From Pollutimonas sp036675955 (GTDB lineage: Bacteria > Pseudomonadota > Gammaproteobacteria > Burkholderiales > Burkholderiaceae_B), in contig JAKFDW010000391.1 in assembly GCA_036675955.1 (NCBI GenBank), positions 1 through 17,985 of the forward strand: DNA of 17,985 nt. The letters run 5' to 3'. Shown here piece after piece: positions 7,708 through 14,610 of this stretch (within the stretch, counting starts at the first letter, position 1; every line of letters starts with the position of its first letter). The position numbers and the translations under genes were made by a program. The notes under the pieces are model-generated. The model did not search any database, was not told the DNA's origin, and was given only the letters and a program-made list of their open reading frames with translations.

Positions 7708-8861
7708 CCACGCTCCTGTTTGATGGCAATGACTGCTCGGTCGGGCAAGCGCTCGTTGATACGAGTGCGGTCTTTGACGTCGCCTGCCAGTTGTCCGCAG
7801 GCGGCGGCGATATCGTCGCCGCGAGTCTTGCGCACGGTTGTTACCAGACCCGCGTCCATGAGACGCTGAGCAAACAAGCGCACGCGGGCGGCGGGTGAGC
7901 GCTTGAGCCCGGATTGCGGGAATGGATTGAAGGGTATCAAGTTGAATTTGCAACGCACCTGCTTTGCGATTTCGATCAACTCGCGGGCATGCTGGTCGGT
8001 GTCGTTGACGCCGTCGAGCATGATGTATTCGAAAGTGATGAAATCGCGCGGCGCGTGCTCGAGGTAGCGATTGCACGCCGCCAGGAGTTCGGCCAGGGGA
8101 TGCTTGCGATTAAGCGGTACGAGCTTGTCGCGCAGTGCGTCGTTCGGCGCATGCAGCGATACGGCAAGGGCGACCGGGCAGTCGCGGCCCAGCCTGTCCA
8201 TCATGGGCACCACGCCGGAAGTCGACACGGTGACACGGCGGCGGGACAGCCCATAGGCATTGTCGTCGATCATGAGCCGCAAAGCGCCCAGGACCTGATC
8301 GTAATTGAGCAGGGGTTCGCCCATACCCATCATAACCACGTTGCTGATGACGCGGGCCGGCTCGGGCGCAACCGCGCCCTGCTCGCCGACGCGCGCGCTT
8401 GACAGGTCGGCCTGCACGGCACGCTTTGCATACCAGAGCTGGCCGATGATCTCGGCGGTGGTCAGATTGCGATTGAAGCCCTGGTAGCCGGTCGAGCAGA
8501 ACGGACATGCCACCGTGCATCCGGCCTGACTGGAGATGCACAGCGTACCGCGGTCGTCTTCAGGAATGAAAACCGTCTCGACCGCATTGTTCTTGCCCAC
8601 GTCGAAGAGCCACTTGCGGGTGCCGTCGGCAGAGCGGTGTTCGGTCGATACGCGTGGCGCATGAATCGAACAGTGCTCTGTGAGCTGCTGACGAAATTCA
8701 CGCGCCAGATCAGTCATTTGATCGAAGGAATCCACGCCGCGCTGATGTACCCAGCGCTGCAGTTGCTTGGCCCGGAACGGCTTTCCGCCCCACTGGCCGA
8801 CCAGATCGGTCAGGGCCGCGGTGTCGAGACCGAGAAGATTGATGGATTCAGTAGATGACAT
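7704..8861 (-). CDS. rlmN: dual-specificity RNA methyltransferase RlmN
   Basis: RlmN is a radical-SAM enzyme that makes 2-methyladenosine at A2503 of 23S rRNA and A37 of some tRNAs. The product is 385 residues from the chosen ATG (8859-8861). The radical-SAM cluster motif CxxxCxxC is Cys115, Cys119 and Cys122 (GCTVACPFCSTGYQG). The Cys108 region (RGTLCISSQ) and the methyl-carrying Cys355 (RGDDIAAACGQL) match the family. SAM-binding GMGEPLLNY is at 179-187, and LAVSLHAPND and FNPFPQSG are also present. A TTG at 8901-8903 overlaps the ndk stop (TTGA) and would add 14 residues. I prefer the ATG because the family's N-terminus (SINLLGLD) starts just after it, although neither start has a clear Shine-Dalgarno. 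The 3' end overlaps the rodZ-like ATG. Confidence 0.95.
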   Translation of the reverse strand: MSSTESINLLGLDTAALTDLVGQWGGKPFRAKQLQRWVHQRGVDSFDQMTDLAREFRQQLTEHCSIHAPRVSTEHRSADGTRKWLFDVGKNNAVETVFIPEDDRGTLCISSQAGCTVACPFCSTGYQGFNRNLTTAEIIGQLWYAKRAVQADLSSARVGEQGAVAPEPARVISNVVMMGMGEPLLNYDQVLGALRLMIDDNAYGLSRRRVTVSTSGVVPMMDRLGRDCPVALAVSLHAPNDALRDKLVPLNRKHPLAELLAACNRYLEHAPRDFITFEYIMLDGVNDTDQHARELIEIAKQVRCKFNLIPFNPFPQSGLKRSPAARVRLFAQRLMDAGLVTTVRKTRGDDIAAACGQLAGDVKDRTRINERLPDRAVIAIKQERG

Positions 8862-8899
8862 AAACGTTGGCGCAGTGAATAAGGTGCAGTCCTTTGGAA

Positions 8900-9325
8900 T
8901 CAACGGCTGTGGATGGTGCTTTCGGCGAAGAAGAAAGCGATTTCGGCAGCGGCGGTTTCGGCGGCGTCGGAGCCGTGCACGGCGTTGGCGTCGATACTGT
9001 CGGCGAAGTCGGCCCGAATGGTGCCGGCGTCAGCCTTTTTGGGATCGGTCGCGCCCATCAGGTCGCGGTTCTTCTGGATGGCGCTTTCACCTTCCAATAC
9101 TTGCACGAACACGGGGCCTGACACCATGAAGTCGACCAGGTCCTTGTAGAAAGGACGCTCTTTGTGCACCGCATAGAAGCGTTCCGCGTCTTCGCGCGAC
9201 AACTGTTGCAGGCGGGCGGCAATGACTTTCAGGTTGGCCTGTTCGAAGCGGGCCACAATTTGACCAATCACGTTCTTGGCGACGGCGTCGGGCTTGATAA
9301 TGGAAAGGGTACGTTCAATAGCCAT
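8900..9325 (-). CDS. ndk: nucleoside diphosphate kinase
   Basis: Ndk transfers the gamma phosphate from ATP to other nucleoside diphosphates by a phospho-histidine intermediate. The 141-residue protein is full family length. It begins MAIERTLSIIKPDAV and has the active-site stretch DSIDANAVHGSDAAE with the catalytic His at 117, as well as ERPFYKDLVDFMVSGPV, QKNRDLMGATDPKKA and GTIRADFAD. The C-terminus reads AFFFAESTIHSR, whereas relatives often have FFFPE there. The ATG is at 9323-9325; an in-frame TTG further upstream (9400) would add 25 non-homologous residues. Only a weak GGAT lies before the ATG. It is the first gene of the minus-strand cluster, and its promoter must lie in the divergent region shared with valS. 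Confidence 0.97.
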   Translation of the reverse strand: MAIERTLSIIKPDAVAKNVIGQIVARFEQANLKVIAARLQQLSREDAERFYAVHKERPFYKDLVDFMVSGPVFVQVLEGESAIQKNRDLMGATDPKKADAGTIRADFADSIDANAVHGSDAAETAAAEIAFFFAESTIHSR

Positions 9326-9384
9326 ATAAGATCCAGAGGATAGGTGAGGATTTTTGGGGTTGCACAACGGTTTTCTTAATAAAA

Positions 9385-9412
9385 ACAATAGCTTTGGCAA
9401 AGTTTTTGTTAA
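9385..9412 (-). promoter_or_regulatory. candidate sigma70 promoter of ndk
   Basis: On the minus strand, TTAACA (9407-9412) matches the -35 consensus at five of six bases. TATTGT (9385-9390) matches the -10 at four of six, with a 16-base spacer. The start would fall near 9378, giving a leader of about 50 bases before the ndk ATG. The spacer contains a short inverted repeat, CTTTG-C-CAAAG (9392-9402). The region is AT-rich between GC-rich genes, as expected for a promoter. This is pattern matching by eye only. Confidence 0.4.
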
Positions 9413-9507
9413 CCGGGCATTTTAACATGCCTGAGAACAGACGCCGTAGCATAAAATAGCGGTATCCGGCGAACGCTGAAACATTGCATTTTTTCGCCCG
9501 CCCTGCG

Positions 9508-9536
9508 CCTGACACGCGGCCTGGCCTGACGCGGCC
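9508..9536 (+). repeat. imperfect direct repeat upstream of valS
   Basis: CCTGACACGCGGCC (9508-9521) is followed after three bases by CCTGACGCGGCC (9525-9536). They are two near-copies differing by a two-base deletion. They lie in the non-coding ndk-valS divergent region, about 75-100 bases upstream of the valS ATG and just upstream of a possible valS -10 box. This could be a regulator binding site or a chance GC-rich duplication. Confidence 0.4.
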
Positions 9537-9558
9537 CGCATAGCTTCCAGGTTTCATA

Positions 9559-9586
9559 TATAGTCAGACTTTCGCCGCTCTGCGGC
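9559..9586 (+). promoter_or_regulatory. possible valS -10 box and leader hairpin
   Basis: TATAGT at 9559-9564 (within CATATATAGT) matches the -10 consensus at five of six bases, but no good -35 lies 15-19 bases upstream. A start near 9571 would put a perfect hairpin, GCCGC-TCT-GCGGC (9574-9586), at the very 5' end of the valS mRNA. The remaining leader is pyrimidine-rich (CATTTACTTTTTACACC) and has no Shine-Dalgarno sequence. The 284-base divergent region 9326-9609 holds no gene that I can support. Confidence 0.3.
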
Positions 9587-9609
9587 TGCCTGCATTTACT
9601 TTTTACACC

Positions 9610-12474
9610 ATGACCAACAACATCGCACCGACCGACCCCGAACAACTCTCCAAAAGCTTTGAACCGCAAGAGATAGAAACTCGCTGGTATTCAGAGTGGG
9701 AACGTCGAGGCTACTTCAGCGGCGGCCAGCATGTACAGCCTTCCGGTCAACGCAGCAGCCAGCCCTTTGCCGTGCAGTTTCCCCCGCCGAACGTAACGGG
9801 CACCCTGCACATGGGACATGCTTTCAACCAGACCATCATGGACGGCCTGGTGCGCTACCACCGCATGCGGGGCGACGACACGGTATTCATCCCCGGCACC
9901 GACCATGCCGGTATCGCCACGCAGATCGTGGTCGAGCGCCAGCTCGACGCGCAGAATATTTCCCGCCACGACCTCGGCCGCGACGCTTTCGTCGACAAGG
10001 TGTGGCAATGGAAGCAAAAATCGGGCAATGCCATTACCGAGCAATTCAGGCGCTTGGGCTCCTCCTGCGACTGGGAGCGCGAATACTTCACCATGGACGA
10101 CAACCTGTCGCGCGGTGTCGTGGAAACCTTTGTCCGACTGCATGAACAAGGCCTGATCTATCGCGGCAAACGGCTGGTCAACTGGGATCCGGTGCTGGGC
10201 ACCGCCGTGTCCGACCTTGAAGTGGTCAGCGTGGAAGAAGACGGCTTCATGTGGGAAATCCGCTACCCGCTGACGACGCCGGTCGGCGATGTCCAGTACC
10301 TGGTCGTGGCCACTACGCGGCCCGAGACCATGCTGGGCGACGTCGCGCTCATGGTGCACCCAGAAGATGAACGCTACGCCCACCTTATCGGGGCAATGGT
10401 CACGCTTCCGCTGGTTGGACGCCAGATACCGGTCATTGCCGACGACTATGTCGACCGCGAGTTCGGCACCGGCGTGGTCAAGGTAACGCCCGCGCACGAC
10501 TTCAACGACTATGCCGTCGGCCAACGCCACGGCCTGGACATGGTCAGCGTGCTGACCCTGGACGCCAAAATTGCGGAGACCGCCCCCGCGGCCTATCAAG
10601 GCATGGATCGTTTCGACGCCCGCAAGCAAATCGTCCAGGACCTCACGGCACAAGACCTGCTGCAACAGGTGAAGCCCCACAAGTTGATGGTACCGCGCGG
10701 CGACCGCACAAATACAGTCATCGAGCCCATGCTGACGGACCAGTGGTTCGTCGCCATGAGCAAAGCAGCGCCGGCCGGCACCTTGAGTCCGGGAAAAAGC
10801 ATTACCGATGTGGCGCTTGAAGTCGTGGCGGACGGCCGCATCAAGTTCTATCCCGAAAACTGGACCACCACTTACAACCAGTGGCTCGAGAAAATCCAGG
10901 ACTGGTGCATATCGCGCCAACTGTGGTGGGGCCACCAGATCCCCGCATGGTATGCGGAAGACGGGCAGATCTTCGTCGCCCGCAACGAAGCCGAAGCGCG
11001 CCAGCAAGCAGACGCTGCAGGCGTCAGCGGTCCCCTGACCCGCGACGCCGACGTGCTCGACACTTGGTTCTCTTCGGCCCTGGTGCCCTTTACAGATCTC
11101 GGCTGGCCGGAAGAAACACCCGACCTCGACCGCTATCTTCCTTCCAGCATCCTGGTTACCGGCTTCGACATCATTTTCTTCTGGGTCGCCCGCATGGTGA
11201 TGATGAGCATGCACATGACCGGCAAAGTCCCCTTCCAGACCGTTTACGTGCACGGACTCGTGTGCGACATGGAAGGCAAGAAAATGAGCAAGTCAAAAGG
11301 CAATACCATCGACCCGGTCGATCTTATCGACGGTATCGGGCTGGAAGACTTGCTTGAGAAACGCAGCAGCGGGCTTATGAATCCCAAGCAGGCCGCCAGC
11401 ATCAGGAAGAAAACCGCCAAAGACTATCCCAACGGATTCCCGGCTTACGGCACCGATGCCCTGCGCTTCACCATGGCGGCCTACGCCACACTGGGGCGCA
11501 ACATCAATTTCGACCTGAAGCGCTGCGAGGGCTATCGCAATTTCTGCAATAAGCTGTGGAACGCGACCCGTTTCGTGCTGATGAACACCGAAGGCCACGA
11601 CCTGGCTGTCCAGCCCGGCGCCGAACAGGCGCCAGGCGAGCTGTCATTTGCCGACCGCTGGATAATCAGCCAGTTGCAGCGCCTGGAAGCGGAAGTTGAA
11701 CGCGGCTTCGACGATTACCGCTTCGACAATATCGCCAACGCCCTCTACCGCTTTGTCTGGGACGAGTACTGCGACTGGTATGTCGAATTTGCCAAAGTCC
11801 AGATTCAGAACGGGACGCCGGAACAGCAATTGGGCACTCGCCGCACATTGATCCGGGTACTGGAAACCGTATTGCGGCTGGCACATCCCATTATTCCCTA
11901 CATTACCGAAGAGCTCTGGCAGAAAGTGGCCGTCGTGGCCGGCAAGCGCAACGCCCAGGAAGAGACCAGCCTGTGCGTGCAGCCCTACCCGTTCGCCAAC
12001 AACGCTTTGCTCGATGATAAGGCCGAGGCGCAGGTCGCCGTGCTCAAAGCGCAAGTCGAAGCGGTGCGCGCCTTGCGAGGTGAAATGAACCTGTCGCCGG
12101 CACAACGCGTTCCGCTCATAGCACAGGGCGACCGCGATGTCCTGCAAGCCAACAGCATGTACCTTGCCGCGCTGGCCAAGCTCGAGACCGTGGATATCGT
12201 GGATCAACTGCCCGATGTGGGCGCGCCGGTCCAGGTGGTCGGCACGACGCAGCTGATGCTGCACGTCGAAATCGATATCGATGCCGAGCGCCTGCGCCTG
12301 GGCAAGGAAATCGATCGTCTTCAGAATGAAATCACCAAGGCCAACGGAAAGCTGTCGAACGCAAGCTTTGTAGAGCGCGCTCCCGCGGCGGTGGTCGAAC
12401 AAGAGAAGTCGCGCGTCGTCCAGTTCGGTGAAACACTGCAGAAGGTGCAGGATCAGTTGGCCAAGCTGGCTTGA
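9610..12474 (+). CDS. valS: valine--tRNA ligase
   Basis: ValRS is a class I synthetase that charges tRNA-Val and edits mischarged Thr. At 954 residues it has the usual bacterial length. The HIGH-type motif is HMGH (67-70, in PPPNVTGTLHMGHAF) and the KMSKS motif is at 558-562. The CP1 editing domain (about 200-350) includes VVATTRPETMLGD, VKVTPAHDFNDY and RGDRTNTVIEPMLTDQWFV. The anticodon-binding helical domain follows (FCNKLWNATRFV, DEYCDWYVEFAK, HPIIPYITEELW). The last 70 residues form the ValRS coiled coil (AERLRLGKEIDRLQNEI to QDQLAKLA). The ATG at 9610 agrees with the family N-terminus but has no Shine-Dalgarno. It is the only plus-strand gene; its stop is 25 bases from the convergent trmD stop, with no visible terminator hairpin between. 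Confidence 0.97.
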   Translation: MTNNIAPTDPEQLSKSFEPQEIETRWYSEWERRGYFSGGQHVQPSGQRSSQPFAVQFPPPNVTGTLHMGHAFNQTIMDGLVRYHRMRGDDTVFIPGTDHAGIATQIVVERQLDAQNISRHDLGRDAFVDKVWQWKQKSGNAITEQFRRLGSSCDWEREYFTMDDNLSRGVVETFVRLHEQGLIYRGKRLVNWDPVLGTAVSDLEVVSVEEDGFMWEIRYPLTTPVGDVQYLVVATTRPETMLGDVALMVHPEDERYAHLIGAMVTLPLVGRQIPVIADDYVDREFGTGVVKVTPAHDFNDYAVGQRHGLDMVSVLTLDAKIAETAPAAYQGMDRFDARKQIVQDLTAQDLLQQVKPHKLMVPRGDRTNTVIEPMLTDQWFVAMSKAAPAGTLSPGKSITDVALEVVADGRIKFYPENWTTTYNQWLEKIQDWCISRQLWWGHQIPAWYAEDGQIFVARNEAEARQQADAAGVSGPLTRDADVLDTWFSSALVPFTDLGWPEETPDLDRYLPSSILVTGFDIIFFWVARMVMMSMHMTGKVPFQTVYVHGLVCDMEGKKMSKSKGNTIDPVDLIDGIGLEDLLEKRSSGLMNPKQAASIRKKTAKDYPNGFPAYGTDALRFTMAAYATLGRNINFDLKRCEGYRNFCNKLWNATRFVLMNTEGHDLAVQPGAEQAPGELSFADRWIISQLQRLEAEVERGFDDYRFDNIANALYRFVWDEYCDWYVEFAKVQIQNGTPEQQLGTRRTLIRVLETVLRLAHPIIPYITEELWQKVAVVAGKRNAQEETSLCVQPYPFANNALLDDKAEAQVAVLKAQVEAVRALRGEMNLSPAQRVPLIAQGDRDVLQANSMYLAALAKLETVDIVDQLPDVGAPVQVVGTTQLMLHVEIDIDAERLRLGKEIDRLQNEITKANGKLSNASFVERAPAAVVEQEKSRVVQFGETLQKVQDQLAKLA

Positions 12475-12499
12475 CGGGTTACCGCTGCGCTGGGCATTT

Positions 12500-13288
12500 C
12501 TAGGCCTGGCCGCCCAATTGATCGAGAAATTTCTCGTCGGCCCTGGACAACAGACCTGCGGCGCGGGCGGCGGCGATCAGGTCGGGGCGGCGCGCCGCGG
12601 TAATGGCCAGCGACTGCCGACGGCGCCAGACAGCAATATTCGCATGATGCCCCGATAACAATTCCGCGGGTACCGACTCGCCCCGGTACACCTCGGGCCT
12701 GGTGTAGTGCGGGCTGTCCAGCAGGCCGGTCAGCGCGGTATTGAAAGAGTCCTGAAGCGCGGAGTGCGAGTCGTTCAGCGCCCCGGGAAGCAGGCGAACC
12801 GCGCTGTCAATAATCGCCAATGCGGCAATCTCACCACCGGACAGCACAAAATCGCCCATCGAAATTTCGTGGGTGACGTTGCGGTCGATGAAGCGCTGGT
12901 CTATGCCTTCGTAGCGTCCGCAAATCAGGATGGCCCCGGGGCCACTGGCCAGGTCCTGGGCCATGGCCTGATCAAAGCGCCTGCCTGTAGGGCTCATGAG
13001 CACGACCGGAGCGTCCGCCGCCGGTAAAGAACCTGCGGCAGGGGCCAAGGCAGTGCGGCTTGCGCGCGCGGCGGCTACGGCCTGCTCCAGCGGTTCGGCC
13101 ATCATGACCATGCCGGGACCGCCGCCATACGGGCGATCGTCTACAGTGCGATGGACATCATGGGTGAAATCACGCGGATTCCACAGTTGCAGCGACCACA
13201 GGTCTTGCTTGTGGGCGCGCCCGGTCACCCCGAGATCGCGCACCACGGAGAACATGTCGGGAAAAAGGGAAACAACATCGAATCGCAT
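12500..13288 (-). CDS. trmD: tRNA (guanine-37-N1)-methyltransferase TrmD
   Basis: TrmD makes m1G37 in tRNAs with G36, which prevents +1 frameshifting. It is a SPOUT-class enzyme with a trefoil knot. The 262-residue protein starts MRFDVVSLFPDMF. It has NPRDFTHDVHRTVDDRPYGG (37-56) and GGGPGM (55-60), then the knot segments SPTGRRF (99-105), CGRYEGID (123-130) and ISMGDFVLSGGE (142-153). A stretch rich in Ala (about 73-93) is a variable loop slightly longer than in E. coli. AAAGGCGGG precedes the ATG (13286-13288). It is the last gene of rpsP-rimM-trmD. The usual next gene, rplS, is not here, because valS converges immediately downstream. Confidence 0.97.
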   Translation of the reverse strand: MRFDVVSLFPDMFSVVRDLGVTGRAHKQDLWSLQLWNPRDFTHDVHRTVDDRPYGGGPGMVMMAEPLEQAVAAARASRTALAPAAGSLPAADAPVVLMSPTGRRFDQAMAQDLASGPGAILICGRYEGIDQRFIDRNVTHEISMGDFVLSGGEIAALAIIDSAVRLLPGALNDSHSALQDSFNTALTGLLDSPHYTRPEVYRGESVPAELLSGHHANIAVWRRRQSLAITAARRPDLIAAARAAGLLSRADEKFLDQLGGQA

Positions 13289-13335
13289 AGCGCCCGCCTT
13301 TCTGGTGTAACGCGAATCTTACCGAGACGAAATAA

Positions 13336-13956
13336 TCAGAATTCGACCGGCCAATTGCTTTCGAGTCGTTTGTTGGCAATATCTACGGTGTGGACATGCG
13401 CACTGACAAAAGGCACCAGAACATCAATGCTGCGGCCTTTGTCGTTTTGCATCAGGACAAGCTCGCCACCGGGAGCCATCGTGGCGCGAGCCACGCGCAA
13501 AAGCGCATGGGCACCGTTATCGACCACGTCGATCACCTTGCCGATAAGCGCCGGCCGGCCTTCGAGTTCGCCGTACAACTGGCAATCGATAAGGTCGACC
13601 CAGTAATATTCATCGTCTTCGGCAGACGGGAAATCGGCGCGAGGCACCCATACCGTATGCCCTTTCATGGCCTCGGCATGATCCCGGTCGGCGACGGCAC
13701 TTAGCTCGGCGACGACCGTGGACCCTTGAGGCCGGCACGCGATAACGTCCGCGGCAAACGCAGACGGCAAAGCGCCCGTGCTTCCTGCCGGAACGGGCGC
13801 TTTCAACCACCAGGTTTTTGCCGCAAGCAAAACCTGTGCATTCGCGGAATGAGGCTGGATCTTGACCCAGCCACGCACTCCATAAGCCGAGACAATACGC
13901 CCGAGCTCTACCAGATCCGCAGGAGCTCCGACGCGAGAGGAATCAGCCTTGACCAC
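13336..13956 (-). CDS. rimM: ribosome maturation factor RimM
   Basis: RimM assists 30S head assembly and binds S19. The 206-residue protein has the N-terminal RimM barrel (LVELGRIVSAYGVRGWVKIQ, then a variable Ala-rich loop) and a C-terminal PRC-barrel (about 115-200: DDEYYWVDLIDCQLYGELEG, IGKVIDVVDNGAHALLRV, DVLVPFVSAHVHTVDI). The start is GTG at 13954-13956, giving MVKADSSRVG. No strong Shine-Dalgarno is seen. The gap from rpsP is 24 bases and to trmD 47 bases. It is longer than E. coli RimM (182) mainly through the loop at about 45-70. The rpsP-rimM-trmD order confirms the call. Confidence 0.95.
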   Translation of the reverse strand: MVKADSSRVGAPADLVELGRIVSAYGVRGWVKIQPHSANAQVLLAAKTWWLKAPVPAGSTGALPSAFAADVIACRPQGSTVVAELSAVADRDHAEAMKGHTVWVPRADFPSAEDDEYYWVDLIDCQLYGELEGRPALIGKVIDVVDNGAHALLRVARATMAPGGELVLMQNDKGRSIDVLVPFVSAHVHTVDIANKRLESNWPVEF

Positions 13957-13980
13957 TAGGAATGCTTCGAAGCACTGCTA

Positions 13981-14235
13981 TCAGGCAGCGGCTTTGGCCG
14001 AGAAATCTTTAACCAGACGAGCAACGGCAGGCGACAATTGTGCGCCCTTTTCGGTCCAGTACTGAACGCGGTCCAAGGCAAGACGCAGGTTTTCCTGGCC
14101 TTCGTTGGCTACAGGGTTGTAGAAGCCCACACGCTCAATGAAGCGGCCATCGCGACGATTACGCGAGTCGGCTGCTACAACGTTGTAAAACGGACGCTTC
14201 TTCGAGCCGCCACGGGCTAGACGAATCACAACCAT
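13981..14235 (-). CDS. rpsP: 30S ribosomal protein S16
   Basis: S16 is a primary-binding protein of the 30S body. The 84-residue product matches the family throughout: MVVIRLARGGSKKRPFYNVV, AADSRNRRDGRFIERVGFYNP, NLRLALDRVQYWTEKGAQLS and VARLVKDF. The ATG at 14233-14235 is preceded by AAGGA (14242-14246) at six bases, the clearest ribosome-binding site in this operon. It is the first gene of rpsP-rimM-trmD and has a good promoter just upstream. Confidence 0.98.
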   Translation of the reverse strand: MVVIRLARGGSKKRPFYNVVAADSRNRRDGRFIERVGFYNPVANEGQENLRLALDRVQYWTEKGAQLSPAVARLVKDFSAKAAA

Positions 14236-14270
14236 TGGTAATCCTTAAAATATACTGTGAAAAACAAAAG

Positions 14271-14300
14271 ATTCTAGCACTTTTCAGCCTGCTTTCGCAA
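14271..14300 (-). promoter_or_regulatory. sigma70 promoter of the rpsP-rimM-trmD operon
   Basis: On the minus strand, TTGCGA (14295-14300) is a fair -35 and TAGAAT (14271-14276) a strong -10. The spacer is 18 bases, and TG at 14278-14279 forms an extended -10 (TGCTAGAAT). Transcription would start near 14264, giving a leader of about 29 bases that carries the rpsP AAGGA. It lies between the tusA-like stop (14358) and rpsP. The rest of this 122-base gap shows no clear intrinsic terminator for the alaS-tusA transcript. Confidence 0.65.
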
Positions 14301-14357
14301 ACTCAAGGCGTATAGAAACACTGGTGAAGACCAAAAAACGACAGGAAGAACAATCAT

Positions 14358-14606
14358 TTAGCGCCGGCGCAGAAAATGTGTGGTGCACGTTTCCGATTCG
14401 ACCTGGGCTTCGAGCGCATTGCCGGTTTGTTTGGCAAACGCCTGGAAGTCGCGCAACGCATGTGTATCGGTGGTAATAACCTTGAGCAACTGTCCGCTTT
14501 GCAATTGAGCCAGTGCCTTCTTGGCGCGCAGGATGGGCAAGGGACATTTCAATCCCGAGGCATCCACCTCCATGTCGGCATCCGGCCAATTATGAGTGTC
14601 GGTCAT
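14358..14606 (-). CDS. TusA-family sulfur carrier protein
   Basis: This 82-residue protein is a TusA/SirA/YeeD-family sulfurtransferase. Members carry a persulfide on a conserved cysteine and deliver sulfur, for example to tRNA 2-thiouridine or molybdenum-cofactor synthesis. The family signature is DASGLKCPLPILRAKKAL, with the active cysteine at 21 in a Cys-Pro pair. The following beta-alpha-beta (GQLLKVITTDTHALRDF) ends in a C-terminal strand (EAQVESETCTTHFLRRR). I chose the ATG at 14604-14606, four bases after the alaS stop, with GAAG upstream. A GTG at 14651 would add 15 residues overlapping alaS with no family similarity. It is probably cotranscribed with alaS. Which TusA-like pathway it serves cannot be told from sequence. 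Confidence 0.88.
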   Translation of the reverse strand: MTDTHNWPDADMEVDASGLKCPLPILRAKKALAQLQSGQLLKVITTDTHALRDFQAFAKQTGNALEAQVESETCTTHFLRRR

Positions 14607-14610
14607 GTCT

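Noticed and set aside
7708..8076. N-terminal extension of the rodZ-like gene by 123 residues
   Set aside because: The extension is an Arg/His-rich out-of-frame reading of rlmN. The AGGAG five bases before the ATG at 7707 and the HTH domain position fix the shorter start.
9326..9400. N-terminal extension of ndk by 25 residues from a TTG
   Set aside because: Ndk proteins begin at MAIERTLSIIKPDA. The extension runs through the AT-rich promoter-like region.
9691..11253. Long open frame of 520 codons on the minus strand, opposite valS
   Set aside because: It lies wholly within valS, resembles no protein family I know, and is rich in His, Asp, Val and Gly as expected from the reverse complement of GC-biased codons.
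12475..12499. Bidirectional terminator between convergent valS and trmD
   Set aside because: I looked for a stem-loop with T-runs and found none in these 25 bases.
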